Shown one piece after another: positions 61,786-64,000 of a stretch of DNA of 64,000 bases (position 1 is its first letter; each line of letters starts with the position of its first letter). The translations under genes were made by a program, and so were the position numbers. The DNA is from Myroides phaeus (GTDB lineage Bacteria; Bacteroidota; Bacteroidia; Flavobacteriales; Flavobacteriaceae). The stretch covers positions 1 to 64,000 of the forward strand of contig NZ_FNDQ01000013.1 of NCBI RefSeq assembly GCF_900099675.1, in the 5' to 3' direction. The notes beneath the pieces are model-generated. The model did no database searches, had not been told where the DNA came from, and saw only the letters and a list, made by a program, of their open reading frames with translations.

Positions 61786-62415
61786 ATGGCTAAAGGTAAA
61801 ATGAAAAAGAAAAGTATGAGAGTGGATATGACCGCGATGTGTGACGTGTCATTCTTACTTTTAACTTTCTTCGTATTGACTTCTACAGCAAAACTTCCAG
61901 AGCCATTACCTGTTGATACTCCAAATTCTACAGTGCAAACTAAATTACCAGAGGTGAATTTAGCTACTATTACAGTAGGTGGTGAGAATGGAGCAGAAAA
62001 GGTTTTCTTTGGAGTTTTAGGTAAAGAAGATCGTATAGCTACCCTTGAGAAAATGGGTGAGCGTTATGAAATAGAATTTAATGATCAAGAAAAACAGACG
62101 TTTTCTTACATAGAGGGTGTTGGAACTCCAATTAAGGATTTGAAAAGTTTCTTGAATCTTCCGCCAGATGTTAGAAATAAAATTAGTGCATCGCAACCTG
62201 GAATCCCTACGGATTCAGTAAACAACCAATTAAAGGATTGGGTTCAAACTGCACGTATTGTTGCTAAAGAAAGAAATAACAAAGTACTTGAAGTAGCTAT
62301 TAAAGCTGATGCTGAGGTACATTACCCTAAGGTAAAAACTGTTATGGATATTTTGCAAGAACAACGTTTGAACAAATTTTATTTGGTAACAGGTCTAAGA
62401 AATGAAGATTTTTAA
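61786..62415 (+). CDS. exbD: ExbD/TolR-family protein, first copy
   Basis: The 209-residue protein has one membrane helix with the proton-path aspartate (Asp20 in TAMCDVSFLLLTFFVLTS) and a periplasmic domain. The latter is longer than E. coli ExbD, with an extra segment at about 70-150 (GVLGKEDRIATLEKMGERYE onward). It acts in the ExbB channel to couple proton flow to TonB. It is followed 18 bases later by a second exbD. Confidence 0.93.
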   Translation: MAKGKMKKKSMRVDMTAMCDVSFLLLTFFVLTSTAKLPEPLPVDTPNSTVQTKLPEVNLATITVGGENGAEKVFFGVLGKEDRIATLEKMGERYEIEFNDQEKQTFSYIEGVGTPIKDLKSFLNLPPDVRNKISASQPGIPTDSVNNQLKDWVQTARIVAKERNNKVLEVAIKADAEVHYPKVKTVMDILQEQRLNKFYLVTGLRNEDF

Positions 62416-62433
62416 TCATTAAAAAAACTGTAA

Positions 62434-62982
62434 ATGGCTGAATTAAATACAGGTGGAGGCGACGGTAAAGGCAAAAAGGTAAGAAGTAAAAAGCAAAATG
62501 CAGGTGTTGACTTAACAGCAATGGTGGATTTAGCATTCTTATTGATTACGTTCTTTATGTTGACAACATCAATGAATAAACCGCAGTCTATGAATCTTGC
62601 AATGCCTGACAAGGATAAAGATGAATTGCCAGATGAAGATAGTAAGACTAAAGTCGATGAGAATCGTACTATGACTATCTTACTAGGTGCGGATAATAAG
62701 TTAAAGTGGTATATGGGGATGCCTCATGAGCCACTTGAGGGACCAACAGAATCTACTTATGGTCAAGCAGGAATAAGACAAGTTATTTTAGAACACAATA
62801 AAAAAGCTTTAGCTTATTCTCAAGATCCAGAGAAAGGACTGATTGTTATTATTAGAGCGAGTGAGAGTTCTACTTACCGTAATCTTGTGGATATCTTAGA
62901 TGAAATGGCAATTACGAATACAAAAGCGTATGCTATCGTTGATATCACAGCACAAGATTTAGAGTTCTTGGGAGAAAAATAG
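62434..62982 (+). CDS. exbD: ExbD/TolR-family protein, second copy
   Basis: The 182-residue paralogue has a Gly/Lys-rich cytoplasmic N terminus (NTGGGDGKGKKVRSKKQ), then the membrane helix with Asp32 in TAMVDLAFLLITFFMLTTS, and a periplasmic domain with YRNLVDILDEMAITNTKAYA near the end. Two different ExbD proteins in tandem are usual in Bacteroidota TonB clusters; they may assemble as a heterodimer. Confidence 0.93.
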   Translation: MAELNTGGGDGKGKKVRSKKQNAGVDLTAMVDLAFLLITFFMLTTSMNKPQSMNLAMPDKDKDELPDEDSKTKVDENRTMTILLGADNKLKWYMGMPHEPLEGPTESTYGQAGIRQVILEHNKKALAYSQDPEKGLIVIIRASESSTYRNLVDILDEMAITNTKAYAIVDITAQDLEFLGEK

Positions 62983-63009
62983 TTAACGTCTTATTGAAAA
63001 AAAGAAATT

Positions 63010-63867
63010 ATGTCAAAATTAAATATCTTTAAAAAAGATTGGATTGATATTGTATTCGAAGGACGTAACAAATCTTACGGAGCTTATCAACTAAGATCTG
63101 AAAATCCAAAAGTTACTACAGTTGCTTTGTTTGCAGGTATGGCAATGTTTGGTTTAGCAATTGCTTCTCCAATGTTAATTGCAATGGCAAAGGGGACTTT
63201 TGGTGTAAAAGAAAAAAAGGTGATTGATCAGGTAATCGAAGTGGTTGATATTAATTTACCACCACCGGTTGAAGATTTACCACCACCACCGCCAGTGGAA
63301 GAAACTCCACCGCCACCACCGCCACCGTCAGAGACTAAGTCGGTTAATGATCAAAAGAAATTTGTTGAACCTGAGATCGCTAAGAAAGAAGAAGTAAAAG
63401 AAGAAATTGCTAAACAAGACGATTTCAAAGATGCTGACCCTGGTAAAAAAGATCAAAAAGGAGACAAAGAAAAAGGAGATATTAAAACTGGTGAAAAGAC
63501 AGGTGATGCTGATAAAGGAAAAGGCACTTCTGGTGATGGAGACGGAGACTCAAATGAAGTTTTCGTAGCTGTACAAGTTAGAGCTGAGTATCCTGGAGGT
63601 ATGGCTGCTTTTAACAAACAGTTTATTAGTAGATTTAGAACACCAGATATTGATTCTGGAGTTAAGAGAATCCAAGTTATTGTTCAGTTTATTGTAGAGA
63701 AAGATGGATCTTTAACAGATATCAAAGTAGCACGTGACCCTGGTTATGGAGCTGGTAAGGAAGCTGTGAGAGTATTGAAGTCTATGCCAAATTGGAAGCC
63801 TGCAATTCAAAATAACAGAACAGTTCGTTCTCAATTTACATTACCAATTACTATACAAGTACAATAG
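63010..63867 (+). CDS. tonB: TonB energy transducer
   Basis: The 285-residue protein has an N-terminal cytoplasmic stretch (FEGRNKSYGAYQLRSENPK, shared by Bacteroidota TonB), a membrane helix at about 38-60, a Pro-rich spacer (about 80-105), and a Lys/Glu/Gly-rich linker (about 110-180). A TonB_C domain ends the protein (AEYPGGMAAFNKQF; VIVQFIVEKDGSLTDIKV; LKSMPNWKPAIQNNRTVRSQ). It passes energy from ExbBD to outer-membrane receptors such as the SusC protein of this window. Confidence 0.95.
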   Translation: MSKLNIFKKDWIDIVFEGRNKSYGAYQLRSENPKVTTVALFAGMAMFGLAIASPMLIAMAKGTFGVKEKKVIDQVIEVVDINLPPPVEDLPPPPPVEETPPPPPPPSETKSVNDQKKFVEPEIAKKEEVKEEIAKQDDFKDADPGKKDQKGDKEKGDIKTGEKTGDADKGKGTSGDGDGDSNEVFVAVQVRAEYPGGMAAFNKQFISRFRTPDIDSGVKRIQVIVQFIVEKDGSLTDIKVARDPGYGAGKEAVRVLKSMPNWKPAIQNNRTVRSQFTLPITIQVQ

Positions 63868-63868
63868 T

Positions 63869-64000
63869 ATGTTGATAAATAAATTTAAACAGAAATCGCT
63901 ACTTCAGCGATTTCTGTTCATTTTAGGACTTGTCTTCTTTCTTATTTATTTAGGATTAGGGATAATGTTCTTAGTTTGGAAGGATATGCCAATAGCCTTA
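63869..64000 (+). CDS. Membrane protein, N-terminal fragment (partial at window end)
   Basis: ATG one base after the tonB stop opens a frame to the window edge: MLINKFKQKSLLQRFLFILG, then a hydrophobic helix (FFLIYLGLGIMFLVW) and KDMPIAL. Its tight spacing shows co-transcription with tonB. It resembles the small membrane protein that often follows tonB in Flavobacteriaceae; function is unknown. Confidence 0.65.
   Translation, partial: MLINKFKQKSLLQRFLFILGLVFFLIYLGLGIMFLVWKDMPIAL

Overview
The window is AT-rich chromosomal DNA from a member of Flavobacteriaceae. The evidence is lineage-typical proteins (PorT, GldA, TamL, SusC/SusD, DUF5686 and DUF3857 proteins, a DAHP synthase-chorismate mutase fusion, a Bacteroidota-type tonB-exbB-exbD cluster) and repeated promoters of the Bacteroidota form TTTG-N17-23-TAnnTTTG with no clear Shine-Dalgarno sequences. 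Gene content would fit a Myroides-like organism, but the genus is an inference. Almost everything here is core housekeeping DNA; mobile DNA is limited to insertion-sequence remnants.

Layout. 1-96: left end of an IS3-family element running off the window. 101-5247 (minus strand): ppiD-like chaperone, a small membrane protein, lptC, an outer-membrane beta-barrel protein and coaX. 5299-5690: three identical tRNA-Phe genes with their own promoter and terminator, followed to about 6240 by IS relics. 6288-13961 (minus): a Lys-rich exported coiled-coil protein, then the cell-elongation cluster rodA-mrdA-mreD-mreC-mreB, and purH. 14161-22360: MacB/FtsX-type permease, accD, fbaA, tamL, a SpoU-family RNA methyltransferase, porT and menG/ubiE. 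22506-29340 (minus): GNAT acetyltransferase, Na+/alanine symporter, pyrophosphatase, a DUF5686 protein and pdhB. 30245-35949 (plus): etfB-etfA, bifunctional nuclease, thyA, a 2TM protein, folA, an unknown exported protein and a deoxynucleoside kinase, which together make a nucleotide/folate group. 36016-38187 (minus): gldA and a TauE/DUF1634 pair. 38367-40436 (plus): DAHP synthase-chorismate mutase and rsgA.

40522-50970 is the most accessory-looking part: a transglutaminase-fold DUF3857 protein facing a four-gene minus-strand operon (SusC, SusD, a surface lipoprotein, an M16 zinc protease). This looks like a peptide-capture and -degradation locus. From 51337 the core resumes on the plus strand: dtd, a small membrane protein, a MazG-like pyrophosphohydrolase, aroA and queA. 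Then come kynU, an arginase-fold enzyme and kmo (kynurenine pathway), a HerA-like ATPase on the minus strand, and exbB-exbD-exbD-tonB, which would energise TonB-dependent receptors such as the SusC protein. The last gene runs off the right edge.

I found no CRISPR array, prophage, defence island or clearly new multi-gene system. The observations most worth following are the SusCD/M16 block, the arginase-fold gene between kynU and kmo, the AccD that lacks all four zinc-ribbon cysteines, the Cys-to-Ser transglutaminase-fold protein, the tRNA-Phe triplication with its IS relics, and the hairpin between exbB and exbD.
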